Notes: generated by a model from the letters alone, not told the origin. A DNA stretch of 64,000 bases from Firmicutes bacterium UBA6806 (GCA_002452745.1 DKFC01000006.1:5782-69781); one strand, 5' to 3'. Counted from the stretch's first letter, positions 23,508-32,972 are shown. Translations and numbers: made by a program.

Positions 23508-25202
23508 ATGAAATTTAGTGAATTTAAATATGAAAGACCTGATATGACAAAGATAGAATCAGCTTTTGATGAGTTGATAGGACAATTTGAAGCGGCTGAA
23601 TCAGCAGAGGTTCAAATGACAATTCTCAATCAGATTTCCAAGCTAAGAAGTCAAATAGAAACAGCAGAAAATTTAGTGCACATCAGGCATACCATCAATA
23701 CAGAGGATGCATTTTACGATGCCGAAAACGATTTTATAGACGAGGCGATGCCGCAGTACGAAGGCATGGTGGATAAGCTCTACAAAGCACTCAATGATTC
23801 GCAGTACAAAGAGGCTTTAAAGGCAACATATGGAGAGCATCTCTTCAATATTGTGGGTGTAAAGATGAAGACTTTCAAACCTGAAATTCTTGAGGATTTA
23901 AAGGCTGAAAACGCCCTTGCGTCGAAGTATGTAAAACTCAGAACTTCTGCCAAAATCATGTTTGAAGGAGAAGAGCGAAATCTGGCACAGATGACGCCAT
24001 TCTATGAGTCAACAGACAGAGATATTCGAAAAGCAGCTCAGGAAGCTGCAACCAAGTTCTTTGAAGAAAATGAAGCGGAATTTGACCGAATTTATGATGA
24101 ACTGGTGAAAATCAGACATAAGATTGCTTTAAAACTTGGATTTGATAATTATGTGGAACTGGGATATCTCAGACTTTCCAGAACAGATTACGACCACAGG
24201 ATGGTGGCTACTTACAGACATCAGGTTTTAAAGGACCTCGTTCCAATTGCCACTAAGCTCAAAGAGAGACAGCGAAAGAGACTTGGTCTAGAGGTGCTTG
24301 CTTACTACGATGAACCAATTGCGTTTACGTCAGGCAATGCGACGCCTAAAGGCTCACCAGAGTGGATTTTAAACAACGGCAAGAAAATGTATGAAGAACT
24401 GTCGAAAGAAACAGGCGTTTTCTTTAATTTCATGAGAGATACCGACCTTATGGACTTAGAGGCAAAGAAGGGTAAAGCAGGTGGTGGATACTGTACATTC
24501 ATCAGCGATTACAAAGCGCCCTTTATCTTCTCAAACTTTAACGGAACTTCAGGAGATATTGATGTGCTCACCCATGAAGCGGGTCATGCTTTTCAGGTGT
24601 ATCAAAGCCGCAATTATGAACTCCCTGAGTATGTTTGGCCAACCTTGGAGGCCTGTGAAATTCACTCCATGAGTATGGAATTTTTAACTTGGCCTTGGAT
24701 GGAACTATTCTTTAAAGAGGATACTGACAAGTATAAATTCAACCACTTGGCAGAGGCATTGCTCTTTATCCCATATGGCGTATTGGTTGACGAGTTCCAG
24801 CACTATGTCTATGAAAATCCAGAGGTGTCACCAGCGGATAGAAAGGCAAAATGGGCTGAACTGGAACAAAAATACCTCCCTCACAGAAACTATGAGGAAA
24901 ACGACTTCCTAAGGAGAGGCGGCTACTGGTTTAGACAGGGGCATATATTCCAAGATCCGTTTTATTATATTGATTACACCCTTGCTCAGGTTTGTGCCTT
25001 CCAGTTCTTTGTAAAGGCAATACACGACAGAGATAAGGCTTGGTCAGACTATCTGAACCTGTGCAACAAAGGCGGCAGCATGGCGTTTTTAGAATTACTC
25101 AAAGTGGCGAACCTAAGCAATCCGTTTGAATCGGGTTCTTTGAGGCGAATTATGCCAGATATTGAGAACTGGCTAAATAGTGTTGACGACACGGCTTTAT
25201 AA
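23508..25202 (+). CDS. pepF: M3-family oligoendopeptidase
   Basis: A 564-residue cytosolic zinc metallopeptidase of family M3. The active site is H356-E357-A-G-H360 in LTHEAGHAFQ, with the third ligand expected in the EIHSMSMEFL segment just downstream. Its length matches the 560-600 residue PepF class. It cleaves short peptides brought in by oligopeptide transporters, which suits an amino-acid-fermenting cell. A strong AGGAGG precedes the ATG. The next gene cluster, glycine cleavage, has its own promoter. Confidence 0.93.
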   Translation: MKFSEFKYERPDMTKIESAFDELIGQFEAAESAEVQMTILNQISKLRSQIETAENLVHIRHTINTEDAFYDAENDFIDEAMPQYEGMVDKLYKALNDSQYKEALKATYGEHLFNIVGVKMKTFKPEILEDLKAENALASKYVKLRTSAKIMFEGEERNLAQMTPFYESTDRDIRKAAQEAATKFFEENEAEFDRIYDELVKIRHKIALKLGFDNYVELGYLRLSRTDYDHRMVATYRHQVLKDLVPIATKLKERQRKRLGLEVLAYYDEPIAFTSGNATPKGSPEWILNNGKKMYEELSKETGVFFNFMRDTDLMDLEAKKGKAGGGYCTFISDYKAPFIFSNFNGTSGDIDVLTHEAGHAFQVYQSRNYELPEYVWPTLEACEIHSMSMEFLTWPWMELFFKEDTDKYKFNHLAEALLFIPYGVLVDEFQHYVYENPEVSPADRKAKWAELEQKYLPHRNYEENDFLRRGGYWFRQGHIFQDPFYYIDYTLAQVCAFQFFVKAIHDRDKAWSDYLNLCNKGGSMAFLELLKVANLSNPFESGSLRRIMPDIENWLNSVDDTAL

Positions 25203-25261
25203 TATTAGAATAGATATCTGAGTATTAAGAAAATATAATGAATTGTAGGCTCAAAAAAGGG

Positions 25262-25290
25262 TTGAAATTCGCATCGTGATACTCTAGAAT
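25262..25290 (+). promoter_or_regulatory. Promoter of the glycine riboswitch transcript
   Basis: TTGAAA (25262-25267), a 17-bp spacer and TAGAAT (25285-25290). Transcription would start at about 25297, and the first element in the RNA is a hairpin (GTGTGGGA/TCCCGCAT) ahead of the aptamers. Confidence 0.65.
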
Positions 25291-25344
25291 AGTTTTAGGT
25301 GTGGGATAAACTGTCCCGCATCTGACCAATATGGATTCCAGTTG

Positions 25345-25515
25345 AAGATAATGCGAGATACTCGTGGGGGGTAGCCGAAGGAGCAAGGATGAAGAATTGC
25401 CGTTTTTCATCAGAAACTCTCAGGCAAATGTAGTGTTATTGGATGGATCTCTGGAGAGACCGAAAGGCACCGAAGGAGGAAGTGCCGCTTTTGCGGCGAG
25501 AAACTCTCAGGTAAA
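25345..25515 (+). ncRNA. Tandem glycine riboswitch
   Basis: Two aptamers in a row, each with the conserved core: AGCCGAAGGAGCAAG ... AAACTCTCAGGCAAA (first) and GGAGAGACCG ... CACCGAAGGAGGAAG ... AAACTCTCAGGTAAA (second). A 16-bp terminator hairpin follows. Tandem glycine aptamers normally act as ON switches, so glycine excess should release transcription into gcvT and the rest of the cluster. Confidence 0.96.
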
Positions 25516-25520
25516 GATAC

Positions 25521-25572
25521 AGAGGTGTATAATGGCGACTAGCATTGCTATGCCATTATACACCTCTTTTTT
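25521..25572 (+). terminator. Terminator controlled by the glycine riboswitch
   Basis: AGAGGTGTATAATGGC (25521-25536) pairs perfectly with GCCATTATACACCTCT (25552-25567), followed by a T-run. It is the expression platform of the riboswitch. Confidence 0.92.
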
Positions 25573-25613
25573 ATGTCTTATAGGTTTTTTGTATTAAAAT
25601 CAATTTAAAAAGG

Positions 25614-25672
25614 TATAATGAAGTTAAAGCGTGAATGACCGCATCACAGCTTTTAAATTCAGCTGTATCGGT
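25614..25672 (+). promoter_or_regulatory. Second possible promoter and hairpin between the riboswitch and gcvT
   Basis: TATAAT at 25614-25619 with only a poor -35, followed by a hairpin in which ACCG/CGGT and ACAGCT/AGCTGT pair (about 25638-25672). If active, it would bypass the glycine riboswitch. The rest of 25573-25728 shows only the gcvT ribosome site (AAGGAGG). Confidence 0.35.
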
Positions 25673-25728
25673 GCTTATGATTGCCATTTCCCAAGGAAAT
25701 CCGGCAGGAAATCGAAGGAGGAGAGAAG

Positions 25729-26832
25729 ATGGATTCAGTTAAAAAGACAGCGCTCTATGAAGTTCACGAGAAACTGGGTGGAAAGATCATAGATTTTGCA
25801 GGTTGGGCATTACCAGTTCAATATGAGGGCATCATTGAAGAACATGAAGCCGTAAGAAACGCCGCGGGGATGTTTGATGTATCGCATATGGGAGAAGTGG
25901 AAGTCAAGGGAAAAGATGCCTTTGCCTTCGTTCAAAATCTCGTGACAAATGACGTTGCAACACTTGAGGACAATCAAATATTATATGCGATGATGTGCTA
26001 CGAAGATGGTGGTGTTGTGGATGATTTACTGGTCTATAAATTTAGCCAAGAGTATTTCTATCTTGTTATCAATGCCAGCAATGTAGACAAAGATTATGCG
26101 TGGATGGTTGAGAACTCAAAGGGATACGACATTACGTTGGAAAACATCTCTTCGAAAATCTCAGAAGTGGCACTTCAAGGCCCTGTGGCACAAGAAATTC
26201 TTCAAAAGGTAGTCAACGTGGATCTGGCGGATATCAAATTCTTCTATTGCAACAGAGCGGTAAAAATTGCTGGTGCTGACTGTCTTGTGTCTAGAACTGG
26301 GTACACTGGTGAAGATGGATTTGAAGTCTATACTGAAAATGACAACATCGTGAAAGTATGGGAAGCAATCATGGAAGCTGGAAAAGACATGGGGCTCAAA
26401 CCTGCTGGACTGGGTGCTAGAGATACCCTTCGTTTTGAAGCGGCATTGCCTCTTTATGGAAATGAAATTTCCAAAGAGATTACACCACTTGAAGCAGGAC
26501 TTGGCTTCTTCGTTAAATTGGGCAAGGATAACTTCATTGGAAAAGATGCGCTTGTGGCACAAAAAGAGGGTGGTCTTCCAAGAAAAACAGTTGGCTTTGA
26601 AATGGAAAAGGGCATTCCTAGACACGGTTATGACGTTGTCGTGGGAGACAAAGTGATTGGAACAGTTACAACAGGATACTTCTCTCCAACACTTAAAAAG
26701 AATATCGGTTTGGCATTGATTGAAACTCAATATGGTGAAATGGGTGCTGAATTTGGCGTTCAAGTGAGAAAAAAGGTCTTTCCTGCAACGATTTGCAGCA
26801 AGCGTTTTTATCAAAAAAACTATAAGAAGTAA
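25729..26832 (+). CDS. gcvT: Glycine cleavage system T protein (aminomethyltransferase)
   Basis: A 367-residue GcvT. It takes the aminomethyl group from lipoylated GcvH, releases ammonia and passes the one-carbon unit to tetrahydrofolate. Family segments are present: AGWALPVQYEGI, MFDVSHMGEV, SRTGYTGEDGFE and GARDTLRFEAALPLYGNE. The start at 25729 follows AAGGAGGAGAG; the frame is open further upstream without a ribosome site. Transcription from the riboswitch continues into it. The rest of the system lies downstream after an unusual structured leader. Confidence 0.96.
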   Translation: MDSVKKTALYEVHEKLGGKIIDFAGWALPVQYEGIIEEHEAVRNAAGMFDVSHMGEVEVKGKDAFAFVQNLVTNDVATLEDNQILYAMMCYEDGGVVDDLLVYKFSQEYFYLVINASNVDKDYAWMVENSKGYDITLENISSKISEVALQGPVAQEILQKVVNVDLADIKFFYCNRAVKIAGADCLVSRTGYTGEDGFEVYTENDNIVKVWEAIMEAGKDMGLKPAGLGARDTLRFEAALPLYGNEISKEITPLEAGLGFFVKLGKDNFIGKDALVAQKEGGLPRKTVGFEMEKGIPRHGYDVVVGDKVIGTVTTGYFSPTLKKNIGLALIETQYGEMGAEFGVQVRKKVFPATICSKRFYQKNYKK

Positions 26833-26878
26833 TATCAGATTTTGACTTTAAAACTTAGTAAAAACTCATAGAATGAGG

Positions 26879-27046
26879 TATAATTTATTCTATAGTGGGA
26901 CGTGCAGATTCAAGGGGTGCATGTTGTCCATTTAATAGATCCAGCAAGGTGCTGAGATAGACTCGGAACAGTCACCTTTCAAGAGCGGTGTTGAGGATGC
27001 CGTTGAAACCGTGAGGAGAACGAGCTAATTTTGATTATTCAGGAGG
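26879..27046 (+). ncRNA. Unidentified structured leader between gcvT and gcvH, with its own TATAAT
   Basis: A TATAAT at 26879-26884 (weak -35) precedes about 150 bases of GC-richer, hairpin-forming sequence. GGGAC-GTGCA folds with TGCAT-GTTGTCC (about 26896-26931). AAGGTG folds with CACCTT (about 26945-26978) around CTGAGATAGACTC. CGGT pairs with ACCG (about 26986-27011). The AGGAGG of gcvH follows. It does not contain the T-box GGGTGGNACCGCG element, and although CTGAGA recalls TPP aptamers, the remaining TPP core is absent. It is a candidate regulatory RNA of unknown ligand. Confidence 0.5.
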
Positions 27047-27054
27047 TAGTGAAA

Positions 27055-27438
27055 ATGAAAGTTGTAAGCGGATTGTACTATACAAAAGATCATGAGTGGC
27101 TAAAAGTAGAAGGGAAAACAGCGTTAATTGGCGTTACAGATTTCGCACAACACTCACTGGGCTCGATAGTCTATGTGGAATTACCTGAAGTAGATGAAGA
27201 ATACGAGGCAGAGGACAGCTTCGGTACAATTGAATCTGTTAAAGCAGCTTCTGATATGCTGATGCCTGTTTCTGGAACCGTTGTTGAAGTTAATGAAGAA
27301 TTGGATAACGACCCATCACTTGTAAATTCAGATGCTTATGAAAACTGGATTGTAAAAATTGAACTTTCAGACGTCAGCGAATTGGACGAACTCATGAACG
27401 CTGAAGAATATGAAGCCTATTGCAGCGAGGAGGCATAA
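27055..27438 (+). CDS. gcvH: Glycine cleavage system H protein
   Basis: A 127-residue lipoyl-carrier protein. The lipoylated lysine is K63 in ESVKAASD. It shuttles the aminomethyl and reduced lipoyl groups between P, T and L proteins. The ATG at 27055 follows AGGAGGTAG, and a start at 27031 in the same frame is rejected. Its stop is 2 bp before gcvPA, so it is cotranscribed with the P-protein genes. Confidence 0.97.
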   Translation: MKVVSGLYYTKDHEWLKVEGKTALIGVTDFAQHSLGSIVYVELPEVDEEYEAEDSFGTIESVKAASDMLMPVSGTVVEVNEELDNDPSLVNSDAYENWIVKIELSDVSELDELMNAEEYEAYCSEEA

Positions 27439-27440
27439 TC

Positions 27441-28787
27441 ATGTTTCCATATATTCCAAACACCAAGCAAGACGAAGCCAAAATGCTTAGTGAGCTTGGA
27501 ATAGATTCGGTGGATCGTCTCTTTGATGACATACCGGATCAAGTCAAGCTCAAACGCAGACTCAATTTATGTGCACCATTATCAGAAGCTGAAGTGTCAA
27601 AGCACATCAGAGGCTTGGCCAACAAAAACACATCTACCAATGACTTGATTTGCTTTTTAGGAGCAGGTGCATATGATCACGCAGTGCCTTCTGTGGTTCA
27701 CCATTTGATTTCCAGAGCTGAGTTTTACACTGCATATACGCCATATCAGCCAGAAATCAGTCAAGGAACGCTTCAAGCTATTTTTGAATATCAGACGATG
27801 ATTGCAACTGTAACTGGTATGGATGTTGCAAATGCCTCTATGTATGATGGTGCGTCGGCAACCGCTGAGGCGGCAATGCTTGCAGCTGCCAATCAAAAGG
27901 GAGATACGCTTTTGATTTCAGAGGCAGTGCATCCAGAAGTGAGAGATGTCGTCAAGACTTATATGAAATTCAATAACATAAAAGTAATTGAAATTCCAGC
28001 AACAAATGGTGTTACCAATATGGAAGAACTCAAAAATGTCGCTTCAAAAGACATGGTGGGCTTTATTGTTCAGTCTCCAAATTTCTTTGGAAACATCGAA
28101 GATTTTACTGAAGCAGTTGAAATTACACATGAAAATAAGGCTCTTTTCATTATGAACGTAGACCCGATTGCCATGGGCATTTTGAAAACACCGGGTGAAT
28201 ACGGTGCAGATATTGCGGTGGGTGAAGGCCAAGTTCTGGGTAATTCACTGAACTTTGGCGGTCCATACTTGGGCTTTATGGCTTCCTCAACGAAGCAAAT
28301 GAGAAAACTTCCGGGCAGAATCGTTGGACAGACAGTTGACTTAGATGGAAAGAGAGCATTCACACTGACACTGCAAGCCAGAGAGCAACACATCAGACGT
28401 GAAAAAGCAACTTCAAATATCTGCTCTAATCAGGCTTTAAATGCACTTTGTGCAACCATTTACTTGAGTGCAATCGGCAAAGAAGGCCTGAAAGAAGTGG
28501 CAACTCAATGCATCAAAAAATCACACTATGCTCATAGGAAATTGATTGAAACGGGCAAGTTTAGAGCGGTTTATGACGCCCCTTTCTTCAAGGAATTTGT
28601 ACTGGAAACAGATATGAATATAGCTGAGCTCAATGAGAAATTGGCTGAAAAAGGATTTTTAGGTGGATTTGACTTAGGCTTGGCGTACCCTTCTGATAAA
28701 AACAGAGTGCTGTTCTGTGTCACTGAAAAGAGAACAATGGAAGAGATTGATGCGCTCGTAAGAGCAATGGAGGAAATCAAATGGTAA
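27441..28787 (+). CDS. gcvPA: Glycine dehydrogenase (decarboxylating) subunit 1
   Basis: A 448-residue alpha subunit of the split P protein, the form usual in Clostridia and Bacillus. It has the N-terminal FPYIPNTKQDEAKML, GAGAYDHAVPSVV, TAYTPYQPEISQG and SMYDGASATAEA segments. With GcvPB it decarboxylates glycine and loads the aminomethyl group onto GcvH. AGGAGG precedes the ATG, which lies 2 bp after the gcvH stop. It overlaps gcvPB by 7 bp. Confidence 0.97.
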   Translation: MFPYIPNTKQDEAKMLSELGIDSVDRLFDDIPDQVKLKRRLNLCAPLSEAEVSKHIRGLANKNTSTNDLICFLGAGAYDHAVPSVVHHLISRAEFYTAYTPYQPEISQGTLQAIFEYQTMIATVTGMDVANASMYDGASATAEAAMLAAANQKGDTLLISEAVHPEVRDVVKTYMKFNNIKVIEIPATNGVTNMEELKNVASKDMVGFIVQSPNFFGNIEDFTEAVEITHENKALFIMNVDPIAMGILKTPGEYGADIAVGEGQVLGNSLNFGGPYLGFMASSTKQMRKLPGRIVGQTVDLDGKRAFTLTLQAREQHIRREKATSNICSNQALNALCATIYLSAIGKEGLKEVATQCIKKSHYAHRKLIETGKFRAVYDAPFFKEFVLETDMNIAELNEKLAEKGFLGGFDLGLAYPSDKNRVLFCVTEKRTMEEIDALVRAMEEIKW

Positions 28788-30241
28788 AATACGATCAACT
28801 TATATTTGAGATCTCGAAAGAGGGCAGAAAAGGGTACAAAATACCTGGATGCAAAGTTGAAGACGTTGATATCAATGATGTAATCCCTGCTGAACTCATG
28901 AGAGGCACTGAGCTGGAACTGCCAGAAGTCAGTGAACCTCAACTGGTAAGACATTATACGTTACTCAGCAACAAGAACTTTGGTGTAGATACTGGATTTT
29001 ACCCACTGGGATCTTGTACGATGAAATACAACCCAAAGATAAATGAAGACATGGCTGGGCTGGATGGCTTTGCTAATTTGCACCCGTATCAAAATGCATC
29101 ACAATCGCAAGGTGCGCTTGAACTCATGTATGAACTTCAAGATATGCTCAGTGAAATTGGCGGCATGGATGCCTTTACACTTCAACCAGCTGCTGGCGCA
29201 CATGGCGAGTTGACAGGTCTTATGATTATCAAAGCCTATCATGAAAAGAGAGGCGATACTAAGAGAAATAAGATTATTGTGCCAGATTCAGCACATGGTA
29301 CAAATCCAGCCAGTGCAAATGTCGCAGGGTTCGAAGTGGTTGAAATCAAGTCTACTAAAGATGGAGCAGTTGATTTGGATAATCTGAAAGCTGTGTTGGG
29401 CGATGATATTGCAGGGCTTATGCTGACAAATCCAAGTACACTGGGACTCTTTGAAAAGAATATTGTGGAAATAGCAGACTTGGTTCACGAAGCAGGCGGA
29501 CTCTTATATTATGATGGGGCGAATTTAAATGCCATATTGGGACAGGCAAGACCTGGTGACATGGGATTTGATGTTGTCCATTACAACCTTCACAAGACCT
29601 TTTCAACACCACATGGCGGTGGCGGTCCTGGGGCTGGTCCAGTTGGTGTCAAGGCATTTCTCAAGCCGTTCCTGCCATCTCCAATCGTTGCAAAATCAGA
29701 TAACGGCTATTATCTAAACGAAGATATGCCAGATTCAATTGGACGGGTTAAAGGGTTTAACGGCAACTTCGGTATTTTGGTTAGAGCATACACTTATATC
29801 TTGACAATGGGCGCAGAGGGTTTGAAACGTGCCAGCGAAATGGCAGTTCTCAATGCAAATTACATTCAGTCAAAATTAAAAGATTACTACAACTTGCCAG
29901 TGGATACTATTTGCAAACATGAATTTGTGCTTGCAGGGCTCAAGGGAGAATTAAATCAATGCAGTACATTGGATGTTGCTAAGAGACTCTTGGATCATGG
30001 ATATCATCCGCCGACAATCTACTTCCCATTAATTGTGCCAAATGCAATTATGATAGAACCAACAGAAACAGAGAGCTTGGAAACGCTGGATGCGTTTATA
30101 GACATTATGATACAAATCAGCAAGGAAGCCAACGAAACGCCAGAATTGCTGAAACAAGCACCGACAACCACTCAAATTAGAAGAGTTGATGAAGTGCTTG
30201 CAGCAAGATCCCCAATTCTCAAGTGGGAAAAACAAGTTTAG
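28781..30241 (+). CDS. gcvPB: Glycine dehydrogenase (decarboxylating) subunit 2
   Basis: A 486-residue beta subunit of the P protein. The PLP lysine is K272 in HYNLHKTFSTPHGGGGPG. Other signature stretches are PLGSCTMKYNP and DSAHGTNPASA. It forms the catalytic P protein with the preceding gene product. The start overlaps gcvPA by 7 bp, implying coupled translation and equal stoichiometry. lpdA begins 8 bp after the stop. Confidence 0.97.
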   Translation: MVKYDQLIFEISKEGRKGYKIPGCKVEDVDINDVIPAELMRGTELELPEVSEPQLVRHYTLLSNKNFGVDTGFYPLGSCTMKYNPKINEDMAGLDGFANLHPYQNASQSQGALELMYELQDMLSEIGGMDAFTLQPAAGAHGELTGLMIIKAYHEKRGDTKRNKIIVPDSAHGTNPASANVAGFEVVEIKSTKDGAVDLDNLKAVLGDDIAGLMLTNPSTLGLFEKNIVEIADLVHEAGGLLYYDGANLNAILGQARPGDMGFDVVHYNLHKTFSTPHGGGGPGAGPVGVKAFLKPFLPSPIVAKSDNGYYLNEDMPDSIGRVKGFNGNFGILVRAYTYILTMGAEGLKRASEMAVLNANYIQSKLKDYYNLPVDTICKHEFVLAGLKGELNQCSTLDVAKRLLDHGYHPPTIYFPLIVPNAIMIEPTETESLETLDAFIDIMIQISKEANETPELLKQAPTTTQIRRVDEVLAARSPILKWEKQV

Positions 30242-30249
30242 GAGGCTTT

Positions 30250-31653
30250 ATGCAAAAGGAAATCGTCGTTATAGGCGGAGGCCCGGGAGGATATGTGGCG
30301 GCCATTAGAGGCGCACAGCTAGGTGCCAAAGTGACTTTGATTGAGCGACATAAAATTGGCGGCACTTGTTTGAACTACGGGTGTATTCCTACAAAGACGC
30401 TTTACAGAAATGCGGAGCTGTTAAACACACTTAAGCACATTGAGGATTTCGGCATTAGTACAGGGCCTGTTTCATTTGATGTTGACAAGATTCAGGCTAG
30501 AAAGCAAGAAGTAGTGGATCAATTGGTTGGCGGTATTGAACAACTGATTAAGATAAACGGCATCGATCTCATCTATGGAAGTGCCGAGTTCTTAAGTCCC
30601 ACTGATATAAAAATTACGTCAGAGGATGGAGAAATTAGAACGGTAACTTGTGAAAATATCGTTCTGGCATCTGGCTCTAAGCCTCAAATGCCGCCAATTG
30701 AAGGGATTGACTTGCCGGGCGTTATCACGAGCAAGGAGATTCTTGAATTTGAGAAAGTGCCTGAGAAGCTGGCTGTTATTGGCGGCGGAGTTATCGGGAT
30801 GGAGTTTGCAGGTATCTTTGCAGCTATGGGCAGTGAAGTCACTGTCATTGAATATGCAAACAATATTTTGGGACAGGTAGACTCTGAAATTACCAAGAGG
30901 TTTGCTGTTAGTGTTAAGAAAAAGGGAATAGATATACAAAAATCAACTAAGGTCAATAAAATCATAAAAACGGAAACAGGACTTGCTGTCGTTGGGGAAA
31001 CAAAAAAAGGTGAAGTGGTATTTGATGCCACTCACGTGCTGGTTTCCACAGGAAGAACCCCTGTTGTTGATGGATTGAATTTAGCAGCTGCGGGGATAGA
31101 GTTTGATCGTAAGGGCATTGTCGTTGACGATCACTTTAAGACAACGGCTGGAAACGTCTATGCCATTGGAGATGTAAATGGAAAGTTGATGTTGGCACAT
31201 GCGGCCTCGCATCAGGGGATTGCTGCTGTTGACGATATCATGGGCGTTTTGCATAATGGGAACCACGAAGTCGTTCCAAGCTGTATCTTTGTCTTTCCGG
31301 AGATTGCCTGTGTTGGACTCACAGAAGACCAAGCGGCAGAGCAGGGCATAGAAATTAAGAAGAGCAAGTTTATGTTTGGTGCAAACGGTAAAGCGCTTTC
31401 TATTGGAGAGCCCGAGGGGTTTGTGAAGGTGATTTCAGATATGAATGATACGATTTTGGGTGTCCATATTATGGGACCGCATGCATCTGATTTAATTCAT
31501 GAAGGAACACTGGCTGTTAGCCGAAAATTACATGTGAGTGATATTGCAGGGACAATTCACGCGCATCCAACTTTGGCAGAGGCGTTTGCCGAGGCGACAA
31601 TGGGCCTCAGTGGCGAAGCCATTCACATGGCGCCGATTAAATTGAAAAAGTAA
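30250..31653 (+). CDS. lpdA: Dihydrolipoyl dehydrogenase (L protein)
   Basis: A 467-residue FAD-dependent enzyme with a GGGPGGYVAA dinucleotide site near the N-terminus, redox disulfide C40-LNYG-C45, NAD-site GGGVIGMEFAG and C-terminal HAHPTLAEA with the catalytic His-Glu pair. It reoxidises the lipoyl group of GcvH and makes NADH. The ATG at 30250 has GGAGG five bases upstream; an in-frame start at 30223 inside gcvPB is rejected. Its position in the gcv operon marks it as the glycine-cleavage L protein. Confidence 0.97.
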   Translation: MQKEIVVIGGGPGGYVAAIRGAQLGAKVTLIERHKIGGTCLNYGCIPTKTLYRNAELLNTLKHIEDFGISTGPVSFDVDKIQARKQEVVDQLVGGIEQLIKINGIDLIYGSAEFLSPTDIKITSEDGEIRTVTCENIVLASGSKPQMPPIEGIDLPGVITSKEILEFEKVPEKLAVIGGGVIGMEFAGIFAAMGSEVTVIEYANNILGQVDSEITKRFAVSVKKKGIDIQKSTKVNKIIKTETGLAVVGETKKGEVVFDATHVLVSTGRTPVVDGLNLAAAGIEFDRKGIVVDDHFKTTAGNVYAIGDVNGKLMLAHAASHQGIAAVDDIMGVLHNGNHEVVPSCIFVFPEIACVGLTEDQAAEQGIEIKKSKFMFGANGKALSIGEPEGFVKVISDMNDTILGVHIMGPHASDLIHEGTLAVSRKLHVSDIAGTIHAHPTLAEAFAEATMGLSGEAIHMAPIKLKK

Positions 31654-31672
31654 CGCGAGAGGAGACTGATCA

Positions 31673-32908
31673 ATGAATTTGGAAATCATCAAAAAGAACG
31701 ATCCTGAGCTTTATGAATCAATGGAGCTGGAACTGAATAGACAACAGGGAAACATCGAGTTAATCGCTTCAGAAAACTTTACGAGTTTAACTGTAATGGC
31801 TGCTATGGGATCTCATTTGACCAATAAATATGCGGAAGGGTATCCACATAAACGCTACTATGGTGGATGTGAATACGTTGACATATCAGAAGACTTGGCA
31901 AGAGATAGAATGAAAGCACTTTTTGGAGCAGATCATGCAAATGTTCAGCCACATTCAGGCTCACAAGCTAATATGGGCGTTTACATGGCAGTTCTTGAAC
32001 CAGGAGATAAAATTTTGGGCATGAACCTATCAGATGGTGGTCACTTGACACATGGTAGCCCTGTTAATTTCTCTGGAAAACTCTACAATTTCGTGTCTTA
32101 TGGCGTCAACCAAGATGGTTGGATAGATTATGATAATTTAAGAGAGATGGCAATTGCTGAAAAACCAAAGATGATCGTCTCTGGTGCAAGTGCCTACTCT
32201 AGAACTATAGATTTTGCAAAAATCAAAGAAATTTGTGATGAAGTTGGCGCTTACATGATGGTCGATATGGCTCATATCGCTGGATTGATTGCAGCTGGCA
32301 TTCATCCAAGCCCAGTGCCTTATGCGGACTTTGTCACCACAACAACTCACAAGACATTGAGAGGCCCAAGAGGCGGTGCAATTCTTTGCAAAGAAGAGTT
32401 TGCAAAGGCAATTGACAAGACTATTTTCCCGGGAATTCAAGGTGGACCTTTAATGCATATTATTGCTGCTAAAGCTGTGTGCTTTAAAGAGGCAATGTCT
32501 GATGAATTTAAAACTTACCAAAAGAAAGTGGTTGAAAATGCAAGTACACTTGCTGACGCGCTTAAGTCAAAGGGCTTCAATATCGTCTCAGGTGGAACTG
32601 ATAATCACTTAATGCTGGTGGATTTGAGAAACAAAAATATCACAGGCAAGGAAGCTGAAAAATTACTGGATACAATTGGCATCACAACTAATAAAAATAC
32701 AGTTCCAAATGAGACAGCAAGTCCGTTTGTCACAAGCGGTATCAGGATAGGAACACCAGCGTCTACAACACGTGGCTTTGGAAAAGAAGAGATGCTTGAA
32801 ATTGCAGACATCATCAGCTGGACAATTGAAAATAAAGAGGCTGACTTAGACCCTGCAAGAGCACGTGTAAAAGCATTATGTGATAAATTCCCTTTATACA
32901 GGGATTAA
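31673..32908 (+). CDS. glyA: Serine hydroxymethyltransferase
   Basis: A 411-residue PLP enzyme. The Schiff-base lysine is K227 in TTTTHKTLRGPRGG. SENFTS and NKYAEGYPHKRYYGG are present near the N-terminus. It condenses glycine with the methylene-tetrahydrofolate made by GcvT to give serine, or works in reverse. GAGAGGAG precedes the ATG. Placed last in the gcv operon, it lets two glycine give one serine, which can then be deaminated to pyruvate. A terminator follows at 32932. Confidence 0.97.
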   Translation: MNLEIIKKNDPELYESMELELNRQQGNIELIASENFTSLTVMAAMGSHLTNKYAEGYPHKRYYGGCEYVDISEDLARDRMKALFGADHANVQPHSGSQANMGVYMAVLEPGDKILGMNLSDGGHLTHGSPVNFSGKLYNFVSYGVNQDGWIDYDNLREMAIAEKPKMIVSGASAYSRTIDFAKIKEICDEVGAYMMVDMAHIAGLIAAGIHPSPVPYADFVTTTTHKTLRGPRGGAILCKEEFAKAIDKTIFPGIQGGPLMHIIAAKAVCFKEAMSDEFKTYQKKVVENASTLADALKSKGFNIVSGGTDNHLMLVDLRNKNITGKEAEKLLDTIGITTNKNTVPNETASPFVTSGIRIGTPASTTRGFGKEEMLEIADIISWTIENKEADLDPARARVKALCDKFPLYRD

Positions 32909-32931
32909 TCTAATTACCGACCCCACAAAGA

Positions 32932-32972
32932 AAAACTGTCCGAGAGCGAATTCGTTCATCGGGCAGTTTTTT
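32932..32972. terminator. Bidirectional terminator between glyA and the serine hydrolase gene
   Basis: AAAACTGTCCGA (32932-32943) pairs with TCGGGCAGTTTT (32959-32970, one wobble). T-runs flank it on both strands, and the two genes converge on it. Confidence 0.9.

Noticed and set aside
26161..26814. 217-residue open frame on the minus strand inside gcvT
   Set aside because: It lies wholly opposite a clear gcvT gene, is Phe/His/Cys-rich with no domain sense, and has no ribosome site. It is a shadow of gcvT codon use.
26891..27046. TPP riboswitch or T-box reading of the gcvH leader
   Set aside because: CTGAGA is present, but the GGATAAT/CCAGCG core of TPP and the T-box GGGTGG-ACC-GCG element are missing.
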